Part shown: piece by piece, positions 1-8,647 of the stretch
Layout: every line of letters starts with the position of its first letter
How positions within the stretch are numbered: position 1 is the stretch's first letter
NCBI RefSeq assembly: GCF_024505045.1
Contig: NZ_JANIBM010000010.1
Coordinates: 1-64,000, forward strand
Source of the DNA: Methylomonas aurea
Lineage (GTDB): Bacteria > Pseudomonadota > Gammaproteobacteria > Methylococcales > Methylomonadaceae
Direction of reading: 5' to 3'
Length of the DNA stretch: 64,000 nucleotides
Translations under genes and position numbers: made by a program
Notes under the pieces: model-generated
Told to the model about the DNA's origin: nothing
The model's database searches: none
The model's input: the letters and a program-made list of their open reading frames with translations, nothing else

Positions 1-747
1 GCCGCCGCCGCCGATTTGGCCGCCGCCGGCGAGCGCGATGCTCAGGCCGAGATCGCCGGCTATGCCGCGGTGCCGGACCAATCCGCAGCGCTGGCAGCGA
101 CCGGCGCTTGCGCCGCCGCGGCCGAAATCCGGATCGAGGCCGACCAACTCCAGGGCCTGGAACGCCTGCGCGTCGCGTTGAATCTTGATGCCGAAGATCT
201 GCTGCTGGCGGCATTGGCGGCCAGCATCGGCGAATGCTTCGGTCTGGCGCCGGTCGCGGTCCGCTACGTGCAAACCCATATCGTTGCCGAATCCGGTGCC
301 GTGTTGCGCTACAGCTATCCGCTCTGTCTGGAAACGGACAGCGATGCATTGACGGCGACCACCCTGGCCAAAGCTGCCCGCAAGCAGGCGCCCAGCGCCG
401 GTTTCGGATTTGAGTTAGCCGCTTCCGGGTTGCCGTTGCCGAGCCTGCGTTTCACCTGGCTGGGCCAATGCGGTTGCGGCCGGTTCGAACCGGAGGCCGT
501 GCTGGCCGCCGGCGAGGCCTTTGCCGTCAGCGCCTGTCTGACAGCAGACGGATTGCTGTTGCGGTTGGCTATGGATGCCGAACAGGTAGAGCAATTGCCG
601 CGACTAAGCACGGCGTTGGAAAACACCGTGATTGCCTACTTGGCTGCAGCCGAACAGGCCCAGGGCCGGGGATTTACCGCAGCCGATTTCGGCGACGCCG
701 GTTTGTCCGAAGAAGACTTCGCTACCTTGTTCCAAACCATCGAATAA
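1..747 (+). CDS. Nonribosomal peptide synthetase, C-terminal fragment (epimerization-type end)
   Basis: The reading frame is open from the first base, so this is the 3' end of a longer gene. The last ~240 residues resemble the C-terminal half of an epimerization or condensation-like domain: a segment around LRYSYPLCL where E domains have their GWFT-PV motif, then RFTWLGQ matching FNYLGQ, then a closing ADFGDAGLSEEDF resembling the tPSDF...L end of synthetases that stop after an E domain. The catalytic His motif would lie upstream of the window, so activity cannot be judged. The next synthetase starts 15 bases after the stop with the kind of condensation domain that normally follows an E domain, so the two proteins probably act in series, passing a D-configured intermediate. 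The assignment as an NRPS end is fairly safe; E rather than another C-family domain is inference. Confidence 0.75.
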   Translation, partial: AAAADLAAAGERDAQAEIAGYAAVPDQSAALAATGACAAAAEIRIEADQLQGLERLRVALNLDAEDLLLAALAASIGECFGLAPVAVRYVQTHIVAESGAVLRYSYPLCLETDSDALTATTLAKAARKQAPSAGFGFELAASGLPLPSLRFTWLGQCGCGRFEPEAVLAAGEAFAVSACLTADGLLLRLAMDAEQVEQLPRLSTALENTVIAYLAAAEQAQGRGFTAADFGDAGLSEEDFATLFQTIE

Positions 748-762
748 CGAGTTGATAGAGCC

Positions 763-3700
763 ATGACCATCGATCGCGCCAACATCGCCGATATTTACAA
801 GCTGACGCCGATTCAGGAAGGGATGCTGTTCCATTCCCTGAGCAGCCCCGACTCGGGGGTGTACGTCGAACAGTTCAGCCAAACCGTGCCGTTCGGCGTC
901 GACCCCGGCCTGTGGCAGCAAGCCTGGAACCGGGTAATCGCCCACCACGACATCCTGCGTAGCGGCTTTTTCTGGGAAGGCCTGGAAAAACCGGTGCAGG
1001 TGGTGCAGCGCCAAGCCGAAATCCGGGTCGAAGCCCTGGATTGGTCTGATCTGGCCGAGACGGAACGCGAGCAAGGCCTGCAAGCGCTGCGCGTTGCGGA
1101 CGCCAAAGCAGGGTTCGATTTGGCCAAGGCGCCGTTGCTGCGCTTGCGGGTGATTCGGACCGGGGCGGAGCAGAGCGTGTTGCTGTGGACCTACCACCAC
1201 ATCCTGCTCGACGGCTGGTCGGCGTTTATCGTGCTGGACCAGGCCCTGCAAGCTTATATGGCATTGGCGGACGGCCGCGAGCCTGAACTGCCGGCCAGTA
1301 CGCCGTATAAAAATTACTTGCGTTGGCTGGGGCAGCAGGACCGGACCGCGGCCGAGACTTTCTGGCGCGATTACCTGGCCGGCTTCGCCGCGCCGACGCC
1401 GCTCGGCCTGGTCGAGGGCAATCCCGGCGCCGAGCCGAACTGCGACTATGCCGTGGTCCGTCGGGCGCTGGGCCAGACGCGGGCGGAGCGTTTGCGCGAA
1501 TTCGCCCGCGCGGCGCGCTTGACGCCGAATAGCGTGATTCAGGGCGCGTACGCTTACTTGCTGGCTTTGTACAGCGGCGAGGACGACGTCGTGTTCGGCT
1601 GCACCGTGTCCGGCCGGCCGCCGGAACTGGAAAGCTCGCAGCACATGGTCGGCCTGTTCATCAATACGCTGCCTTTGCGGGTGCGCATCGGCGCCGAGCA
1701 GCCGGTGGCGGCCTGGCTGCGCGACTTGCAGGACGACTTGCTGGCCTTGCGCAGCTACGAACATAGCCCGCTGGTCGAGATTCAGGCCTGGAGCCCGATC
1801 GGGCCGGGGCTGTCGCTGTTCGATTCGATGCTGGCGGTGGAATCGTTTCCGCAGTCCAGCCAGGTGCAATTGCCCGATGTCGCGGTGGCGCAAAAGACCA
1901 ATTACCCATTGACGCTGGTGGTCGAACCGGTGGGCGAGATGAATATCCGCGCCATGTTCGATCCGCGCCGCTATGCGCCGGCTGTGGTCGAACGTTTGCT
2001 GGACCACTGGCAAACCGTGCTGGACCAGATGCTGCTGGATGCCGAGCGGCCGCTGGCCACGGTCAGCGCGATGGCGGAAGCCGAACGCCTGCGTCAGGCG
2101 GCCTGGAACGCAACCGCGACCGATTTTCCGCGCGAGCGCGACTTGGCCGCGTTGTTCGCCGAGCGGGCGGCGTTGCACCCGGAGCGGACCGCGCTGGCGG
2201 TCGGCGACGTCCGCCTGAGTTATGCCGAACTGGAGCGGCGCGCCAATAGTCTGGCCCATTTTCTGTTGGCGCAGGGTGCCTCAGCCGGCGGCCAAATCGC
2301 GCTATTGCTGGAGCCTTCGGCGGAACTGATCATTGCGATACTGGCCGTGGTCAAAACCGGCAATGCTTACGCGCCGCTCGATCCGAAGGCGCCCGCCGCC
2401 CGGCTGGCCGGCATGTTGCAGGACCTGAGCTTTAGCCAATTGCTCAGCCACCATGGCCGCGGCGACGCGCTGGCGGCGGACGGGCTGCAGATTATCGATC
2501 TGGACCGGACTTGGGCGAATTGGAGCAGCCAGCCGGATACCGCGCCGGCCGTGGCTGTCGATACCCGGCGACTGTTCTACGTGATCCATACCTCCGGTTC
2601 CACCGGCAAGCCCAAAGCCGCCGGGGTCTACCACGACAGTTTCATTAATTTCATCTTGTGGTGGAACCGCGAATTCGGTTTCGGCAGCGCCGACAAATGT
2701 CTGTTGATCAATAAAATTACCTTCGATCTGGCGCAGAAAAACGTCTGGGGCGCCTTGCTCACCGGCGGCGAATTGCACCTTGCCGTCGGCGACCATTTTG
2801 ATCCCGACTATGTGCGCCGCAGCGTGGCCGAGCAGGGCATTACCTGGATCAACTGCACGCCGAGCATGGGCTATGCGCTGGCCGAAGGCGAAGACGTCGA
2901 TTACCGCGACTTGGCCTCGCTGCGCTACTTGCTGCTGGGCGGCGAGCCGGTAAACAAGGCCAGACTGGCGCCGTGGCTGTTGTCGGCACACAGCCGCTGC
3001 GAATTGGTCAACACCTACGGCCCGACCGAATGCACCGACCTTTGCACCACGCATCGCTTTAGCCGGGAAGAGTTAGAGCATCCGGAGTGGCCGGTCACGG
3101 TCGGCAAAAACCTGCCCAACGTGCGCATGCTGGTATTGGACCGCTTCAACAATCCGTTGCCGGCCGGCATTGCCGGCGAGGTGATGATAGGCGGCGTCTC
3201 GCTCGGCGTCGGCTATCTCAATAATCCGGGCTTGACCGCCAGCCAGTTCATTCCGCATCCGCAGCCGGAAGTTGCCGGCGAACGCCTGTACCGCACCGGC
3301 GACTTGGGCTACTTCCGCGAGGACGGCAGCATCGTCGTCAAAGGCCGGGTGGATTTTCAAGTCAAGGTTCGCGGCTATCGGATCGAGCTGGAGGAAATCG
3401 ATACGGTATTGCGCGGCCACGCCGCGGTGCAGGACGCCGTGACCGTGGTCAGCGGCGGCGACCGCCAACAACTGGTCAGCTACCTGGTGCCGGCGGCGGC
3501 TGTCGCCGAGCCGGCCGAGTTCCGCGCCGAGTTGCGGGCTTATCTGGCGCAACGCCTGCCGGATTACATGGTACCCAGCGTCTTCGTCCTGTTGGCGGCG
3601 ATTCCGTTGAACGCCAACGGCAAGGCCGACCGTTCCGCGCTGCCGGCACCGGAAGAAACCGATGCGTTGCAGGCTGCGCTGGCGCAAGCGCCGGCCGACG

Positions 3701-6700
3701 CGGTGGAAGAGGCCTTGCTCGGCGTTTGGCAGAAAGTGCTGGGCCGCGACGACATCGGCGTCAACGACAATTTCTTTGCCTTGGGCGGCCATTCGTTGAC
3801 GATCACTCAGGTGTTCTCCAGGATTCCGAAGCTGTTCGAGGTCAAGCTGGGCCTGTCCGAACTGTTTCAACAGCCGACCATCGCCGGGCAGGCTGCATTG
3901 ATCCGCAACCGGCAAGCCGGCGGCGCGCCGGCTTATCCGGCATTGGTCCGGCAGGAACGCCCCGAGCCCTTGCCGCTGTCCTACGCCCAGAGCCGGCTTT
4001 GGTTCGTGCAGGAATATGCGCCGGACAATCCGGCCTATAACGTTCCCAACGCGGTGTTCCTCGATGCGCCGGCCGATGTCGAAGCCGTGCGCCTGGCACT
4101 GGCCTGGTTGACCCGCCGCCACGAATCGCTGCGCACCTGCTTCCCGGCCGTCGGCGGCGAACCGCGCCAGCAGATTTTGCCCGATTTCGTGCCGCCGCTG
4201 GTCATCGACGATCTGTCGGCGTTGGCGGAGTCGGAACGCGAGCTGCGCATGGCCGAGCTGGCCACGGCGGAAGCGCAGGCGACCTTCGATTTGGCCGCCG
4301 CGCCGCCGCTACGCTACCGGCTGCTTTCGAGTCCGGAAAATGCCGTGTTGTTGGCAACCTTGCACCACATCGTCACCGACGGCTGGTCCACCGATATTTT
4401 CGTGCGCGAATTTCGCCAGGCCTACGCCGCCTACCAACTTGGCACGGAGCCGGATCTACCGGAACTTGCGCTGCAGTACGCCGATTACGCGTTGTGGCAA
4501 CGCCAGTTTTTGACTGGCGAGCTGCGCGAAACCCAGCTGGCCTACTGGCGCGGCGAGCTGGACGGCGCGGTGCATACCATCGGCCTGCCGTACGATTTTC
4601 CGCGGCCGGCGCAACTGTCCTGGCAGGGCGGTATGGTGCGCGACCGCTACGCGCCGGAACTGGCCCAGGGCTTGAAAGCGCTGGCGGAACAGCAGGGAGC
4701 GACGCTGTTCATGGCGCTGATGGCCGCCTTCGAATTGTTGTTGTACCGCTGGTCCGGCCAGGACGATTTCGTGCTGGGTACGCCGATCGCCAACCGCCAT
4801 CTCGAAGAGACCGAGCCGGTGATCGGCTTTTTCGTCAACACTTTGCCGATCCGGGCCCGGATCGACGCCGGCCACAGCTTTAACGATTTGTTGGCGGCGG
4901 CGAAACAAACGGCGCAGGCGGCCTACGAACATCAGGATCTGCCGTTCGAAATGCTGGTCGACGAATTGAAACCGGCGCGCAGCGCGGCCTACAACCCGTT
5001 CTTCCAGGTCTGTTTCGCGTTGCGTAACGCTTACGAGGACATGTCGCTGGTCGATAGCGACGAGTGGGTGGCGCGCTGGGATTTGTATGTGGTGTTCAAC
5101 GAGCAGGACGGCCTGAGCGGGCAATGGGAATTCAGCCGCGCGCTGTTCCGCCCGGAAACCATAGAGCGGCTGGCGCAGTCGTTCGCGGTGCTGCTGCCGC
5201 AACTGGTGGCCGATCCGGACCGGGCGCTGGCCGATTACGATTTGTTGGATGGCGCTGGTGCCGCCGAGATGTTGGCTTTGGGTAAAGGGCCAAACCTGGA
5301 TTTGGACAGTCGCCTGTTTCCGCAGATGTTCATGGCGCAGGTGCGCGACCGGCCGGAAGCTCCGGCGGTCCTGTTCCAGGATAGCGTTATCAGTTATGCC
5401 GAGTTGAATCGGCGAGCCAATCGGCTGGCTCATTTCCTGATCCGGCTGGGCGCCGGCAGCGAATTGCGGGTGGGTTTGTGTCTGGAGCGCAGCCCCGACT
5501 GGATCGTGGCGATTCTGGCGGTGTTGAAATCCGGCGCCGCCTATGTGCCGCTGGACCCGAACTATCCGGCGGACCGGCAGCAATTCATGCTGGAGGATGC
5601 CGATTGCCGCTGGTTGATCGCCCACAGCCATATTGCCGAACGCATCGCGCTACCGGCCGGCATCCGTTTGCTGGCTCTGGACGGCGAATACCTGAGGGAA
5701 GCGATCGCCCGCGAATCGGTCGAAGAACCGCAGGTCGCCGGCATGCTGCCGGAGCAGTTGGCATACGTGATCTATACCTCCGGCTCGACCGGCCGGCCGA
5801 AAGGAACCTTGATCGAACACCGCAACCTGGCGCTGGTCAGCGTGGCGTTGGCGAATCGCTTCGATTTTCGCGGCGGCAGCCGCATGTTGCAGTTCGCCTC
5901 GTTCAGTTTCGACGCCTCGGTCTGGGAATGGGCGGTGGCCTTGGCCAACGGCGGTTGCCTGTGCATGGCCGCCGACGACGTGATCAAAAGTCCGGATCGG
6001 CTGGCCGATTTCGTCGCTACCGCGACGACCAGCCACGCGCTGTTGCCGCCGTCGTTATTGGCTTATCTCGACCCGGCGAAATTGGCCTGCCTCGACCATT
6101 TATTGGTCGGCGGCGAAGGCTACCAACAGGCGCTGGCCGAAGCTTGGAGCCCGAATCGGCACTTTTTCAACGCTTACGGTCCCACCGAAACCACGGTGAT
6201 CTGCATGGCGGCCGATTACCAGCCGGGCGACGCCAAATTGACGTTGGGCCACGCCTTGGCCAACACCGAATTGTTCATCCTCGACGCCAAACTGCGGCCG
6301 GTGCCGCTCGGCGTGCCGGGCGAATTGTGTATCGGCGGCGGCGGCGTCTGCCGCGGTTATCTGAACCGGCCCGAATTGAACAACGAAAAATTCATCGCCC
6401 ATCCGTTCCGGCCCGAGAGCGGCGAGCGTTTGTACCGCACCGGCGACCTGGTGCGCTGGTTGGCGGACGGCACCATCGAATTCCTGGGCCGGATCGATAA
6501 CCAGATCAAAATCCGCGGCTTCCGTATCGAGCTGGGCGAGATCGAAGCCCGACTGATGGAACACGAGTGGGTGCGCGACGCGCTGGTGTTGGTGCGCGAC
6601 ATCGATGCCGGCAACCGGCAATTGGTCGGCTACGTGCTGTGCGAAGCGGGCGCCGACGGTTTGGCCGCGGAGCTGATGGCAAGGCTGCGGGAAAGCTTGC

Positions 6701-8289
6701 CGCACTTCATGGTGCCGATGGCGGTGATGGCATTGGCTGCCTGGCCGATGACGCCCAACGCCAAGATCGACCGCCGCGCGCTGCCGTTACCGGGCGCGGC
6801 CGACACGGCAAGCCGGGTTTGCGAACCGGCCGCAACCGAGCGCGAGCGCTGGCTGGCCGAATTGTGGCAGGAGATTCTGGGCGTCGACACGGTCGGCGTC
6901 AGCGACGACTTTTTCGAACTGGGCGGCCATTCGCTGAGTGCGACCCGGTTGATGGCGCGGGTGCGGGAAGAATGCGGCCGATCGATGCCGCTGAAGGACT
7001 TTTTCGTGGCGCCGACCGTGCGCAGCATGGCGGCCTATCTGGATGCGGCCGGAACGGACACCCAAGCCGAAGCGGAAGACACTGCGATTCTGTTGCCGCC
7101 GCGGCCGGTGGATTTGGAAGCCGAATCCGCCATCGCGCTGCCGACGCCGTTGCCGCCGGCCAGCGGCATGATGCAAAACGTGTTGCTGACCGGCGTCACC
7201 GGTTTCGTCGGCGCTTATTTGCTGGAACAAATGCTGGAACGCTGGCCGGAGACCACGGTGCACTGCCTGGTGCGCGCCGGCTCGGCCGAAGACGGCTTGC
7301 GCCGGATTCGGGCCAATCTGGAGGAATACGGCTTGTGGTGGGACGGCTATGCGCCGCGGATCAAAGTCGTGGTCGGCGACCTGGCCAAGCCCAACCTCGG
7401 CTTGAGCGGCGAAGTGCGCGATTACCTGGCCTCGGAAATCGACTTGATTTTGCATAACGGCTCGCATCTGAACCACGTGTTGCGCTACGGCCAACTGGCC
7501 GCGGCCAACGTCGGTTCGACCAAGGCTCTGCTGGAATTGGCCGCCTACAACCGCTTGAAACGATTCGCTTACGTCTCAACCGGCGGCGTGTTCAACACCG
7601 AAATTTCGGGGCGGAAAGTGGACGAAGACAGCGATCTGGCCGGCGAAGGTTTTAGCGATCTCGAAGGCTACAACGCCAGCAAATGGGTGGCGGAAGCGGC
7701 GGTCAGGAAAGCCGGACGGATGGGCCTGCCGATCCAGATCTTCCGGCTGGGCCGGGTGGCGGTGGACAGCCGCAGCGGTGCTGGCCGCGACGACGACTTT
7801 ATCGGCTTGTATCTGCGCACCTGCATCCAGCTCGGGGTCTATCCGGATTACCCGCTGGTCGAAAAGGCGATACCGGTGGATTACGCGGCGCGGGCGATTA
7901 TTGCCTTGGCCGGACAGCCCGGCGGCGGCGAAATATTCCATTTGATGGGCGAAGAAAGCTACGACTGGAGCAAATTGCTGTCCCAGCACGTGGCAGGCAG
8001 CGTCGGCCTGAAACGCATCCGCGCCGACCATTGGGTGGACCGGGTCAAACAGGCTTCGACCGAAACCCCGCTGCCGTTCGCGCCCTACCTGTTTTATTGG
8101 GATACCGACCGCGGCGCGCCGGACAAGGGCAGTTTGCAGATCGGCCAAACGAAAACCCTGCGCCGGCTGGCCGAGCTGGATCTGCCGGCGCCGCAGATCG
8201 ATCGCGCGGCTTGGCAACGTTACATCGAGCGCTTGTTCGTTAGCGAAGGCCGCGAAGTGGCGTTCAAGCGCCGCGGCTGGTTTTATTAA
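763..8289 (+). CDS. Dimodular nonribosomal peptide synthetase with terminal reductase (C-A-T-C-A-T-R)
   Basis: This 2508-residue cytoplasmic megasynthase adds two residues to an incoming peptide and releases the product reductively. Domains in order: C1 (residues ~5-440, active motif HHILLDG 145-151), A1 (~455-965, A3 motif HTSGSTGKPK), carrier T1 (LGGHS, phosphopantetheine Ser1011), C2 (~1070-1490, HHIVTDG 1201-1207), A2 (~1525-2025, YTSGSTGRPKG), T2 (LGGHS, Ser2057), and an extended-SDR thioester reductase (~2135-2508) with GxxGxxG at 2144-2150 and catalytic Tyr2303/Lys2307 in YNASK. No thioesterase domain is present, so release should give an aldehyde or alcohol, or a cyclic imine. The start motif TPIQEGMLFH is typical of C domains that accept from a separate E-ending synthetase. 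Hand-aligned pocket residues are D-L-K-M-L-G-T-D-L for A1, which I cannot assign, and D-A-W-S-L-G-A-V-I for A2, loosely like aromatic/hydrophobic pockets. Substrates are therefore uncertain; the architecture is clear. Confidence 0.97.
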   Translation: MTIDRANIADIYKLTPIQEGMLFHSLSSPDSGVYVEQFSQTVPFGVDPGLWQQAWNRVIAHHDILRSGFFWEGLEKPVQVVQRQAEIRVEALDWSDLAETEREQGLQALRVADAKAGFDLAKAPLLRLRVIRTGAEQSVLLWTYHHILLDGWSAFIVLDQALQAYMALADGREPELPASTPYKNYLRWLGQQDRTAAETFWRDYLAGFAAPTPLGLVEGNPGAEPNCDYAVVRRALGQTRAERLREFARAARLTPNSVIQGAYAYLLALYSGEDDVVFGCTVSGRPPELESSQHMVGLFINTLPLRVRIGAEQPVAAWLRDLQDDLLALRSYEHSPLVEIQAWSPIGPGLSLFDSMLAVESFPQSSQVQLPDVAVAQKTNYPLTLVVEPVGEMNIRAMFDPRRYAPAVVERLLDHWQTVLDQMLLDAERPLATVSAMAEAERLRQAAWNATATDFPRERDLAALFAERAALHPERTALAVGDVRLSYAELERRANSLAHFLLAQGASAGGQIALLLEPSAELIIAILAVVKTGNAYAPLDPKAPAARLAGMLQDLSFSQLLSHHGRGDALAADGLQIIDLDRTWANWSSQPDTAPAVAVDTRRLFYVIHTSGSTGKPKAAGVYHDSFINFILWWNREFGFGSADKCLLINKITFDLAQKNVWGALLTGGELHLAVGDHFDPDYVRRSVAEQGITWINCTPSMGYALAEGEDVDYRDLASLRYLLLGGEPVNKARLAPWLLSAHSRCELVNTYGPTECTDLCTTHRFSREELEHPEWPVTVGKNLPNVRMLVLDRFNNPLPAGIAGEVMIGGVSLGVGYLNNPGLTASQFIPHPQPEVAGERLYRTGDLGYFREDGSIVVKGRVDFQVKVRGYRIELEEIDTVLRGHAAVQDAVTVVSGGDRQQLVSYLVPAAAVAEPAEFRAELRAYLAQRLPDYMVPSVFVLLAAIPLNANGKADRSALPAPEETDALQAALAQAPADAVEEALLGVWQKVLGRDDIGVNDNFFALGGHSLTITQVFSRIPKLFEVKLGLSELFQQPTIAGQAALIRNRQAGGAPAYPALVRQERPEPLPLSYAQSRLWFVQEYAPDNPAYNVPNAVFLDAPADVEAVRLALAWLTRRHESLRTCFPAVGGEPRQQILPDFVPPLVIDDLSALAESERELRMAELATAEAQATFDLAAAPPLRYRLLSSPENAVLLATLHHIVTDGWSTDIFVREFRQAYAAYQLGTEPDLPELALQYADYALWQRQFLTGELRETQLAYWRGELDGAVHTIGLPYDFPRPAQLSWQGGMVRDRYAPELAQGLKALAEQQGATLFMALMAAFELLLYRWSGQDDFVLGTPIANRHLEETEPVIGFFVNTLPIRARIDAGHSFNDLLAAAKQTAQAAYEHQDLPFEMLVDELKPARSAAYNPFFQVCFALRNAYEDMSLVDSDEWVARWDLYVVFNEQDGLSGQWEFSRALFRPETIERLAQSFAVLLPQLVADPDRALADYDLLDGAGAAEMLALGKGPNLDLDSRLFPQMFMAQVRDRPEAPAVLFQDSVISYAELNRRANRLAHFLIRLGAGSELRVGLCLERSPDWIVAILAVLKSGAAYVPLDPNYPADRQQFMLEDADCRWLIAHSHIAERIALPAGIRLLALDGEYLREAIARESVEEPQVAGMLPEQLAYVIYTSGSTGRPKGTLIEHRNLALVSVALANRFDFRGGSRMLQFASFSFDASVWEWAVALANGGCLCMAADDVIKSPDRLADFVATATTSHALLPPSLLAYLDPAKLACLDHLLVGGEGYQQALAEAWSPNRHFFNAYGPTETTVICMAADYQPGDAKLTLGHALANTELFILDAKLRPVPLGVPGELCIGGGGVCRGYLNRPELNNEKFIAHPFRPESGERLYRTGDLVRWLADGTIEFLGRIDNQIKIRGFRIELGEIEARLMEHEWVRDALVLVRDIDAGNRQLVGYVLCEAGADGLAAELMARLRESLPHFMVPMAVMALAAWPMTPNAKIDRRALPLPGAADTASRVCEPAATERERWLAELWQEILGVDTVGVSDDFFELGGHSLSATRLMARVREECGRSMPLKDFFVAPTVRSMAAYLDAAGTDTQAEAEDTAILLPPRPVDLEAESAIALPTPLPPASGMMQNVLLTGVTGFVGAYLLEQMLERWPETTVHCLVRAGSAEDGLRRIRANLEEYGLWWDGYAPRIKVVVGDLAKPNLGLSGEVRDYLASEIDLILHNGSHLNHVLRYGQLAAANVGSTKALLELAAYNRLKRFAYVSTGGVFNTEISGRKVDEDSDLAGEGFSDLEGYNASKWVAEAAVRKAGRMGLPIQIFRLGRVAVDSRSGAGRDDDFIGLYLRTCIQLGVYPDYPLVEKAIPVDYAARAIIALAGQPGGGEIFHLMGEESYDWSKLLSQHVAGSVGLKRIRADHWVDRVKQASTETPLPFAPYLFYWDTDRGAPDKGSLQIGQTKTLRRLAELDLPAPQIDRAAWQRYIERLFVSEGREVAFKRRGWFY

Positions 8290-8396
8290 CCCGGCCTAGT
8301 TAACACTGGCATTCCGTTCGGGCTGAGCTTGTCGAAGCCCGATGTGGAGAGCCCTTCGACAAGCTCAGGACGAACGATATTTAAACGCCGGGTTAA
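8286..8396. repeat. Nested inverted repeat (REP-like) between the NRPS and mbtH-like genes
   Basis: An outer perfect 10-base pair, TTAACCCGGC (8286-8295) and GCCGGGTTAA (8387-8396), encloses an inner repeat. The inner arms are CTGAGCTTGTCGAAG (8323-8337) and CTTCGACAAGCTCAG (8354-8368), flanked by CGTTCG (8315-8320) and CGAACG (8371-8376). The inner core looks like the dispersed GAGCTTGTCGAAG palindromes found in many proteobacterial genomes. The outer arm includes the NRPS stop codon. In RNA it could fold into a long stem-loop and act as an mRNA stabiliser or attenuator inside the operon; there is no U-run that would make it a simple terminator. Confidence 0.85.
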
Positions 8397-8455
8397 TAAG
8401 CGGTGCGGTCGCCCGCATGCATTGAACTTAAATTAAGAATTGGAGAATGGTCGCT

Positions 8456-8647
8456 ATGGCTGAAGAATTGGAAACAGGTTTCGTCGTGGTCTGCAACCAC
8501 GAACAGCAACACGCCTTATGGCCGGCTTTCAAGCCGGTGCCTGCCGGTTGGCAGCAGGTCAAGGCTGCCGACAGTCGGGAAAACTGTCTGGACTATGTCA
8601 ATCAACATTGGCCCGACATCCGGCCGTTGAGCTTGAGAACGCTATGA
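8456..8647 (+). CDS. MbtH-like NRPS accessory protein
   Basis: This 63-residue protein binds and activates adenylation domains. It shows the family signature in order: NHEQQHALWP, VPAGW, then CLDYVNQHWPDIRPLSLR. I chose the ATG at 8456 because GGAG at 8442-8445 is about ten bases upstream; the in-frame ATG at 8447 sits almost on top of that site. The stop overlaps the next start as ATGA, implying translational coupling. It follows the synthetase after the inverted repeat and most likely serves A1 and/or A2. Confidence 0.95.
   Translation: MAEELETGFVVVCNHEQQHALWPAFKPVPAGWQQVKAADSRENCLDYVNQHWPDIRPLSLRTL

Noticed and set aside
604-2259. Long minus-strand open frame of over 500 codons under the first synthetase module
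   Set aside because: It is a GC-rich shadow of the plus-strand NRPS coding, with Arg/Gln/His-rich composition and no motifs.
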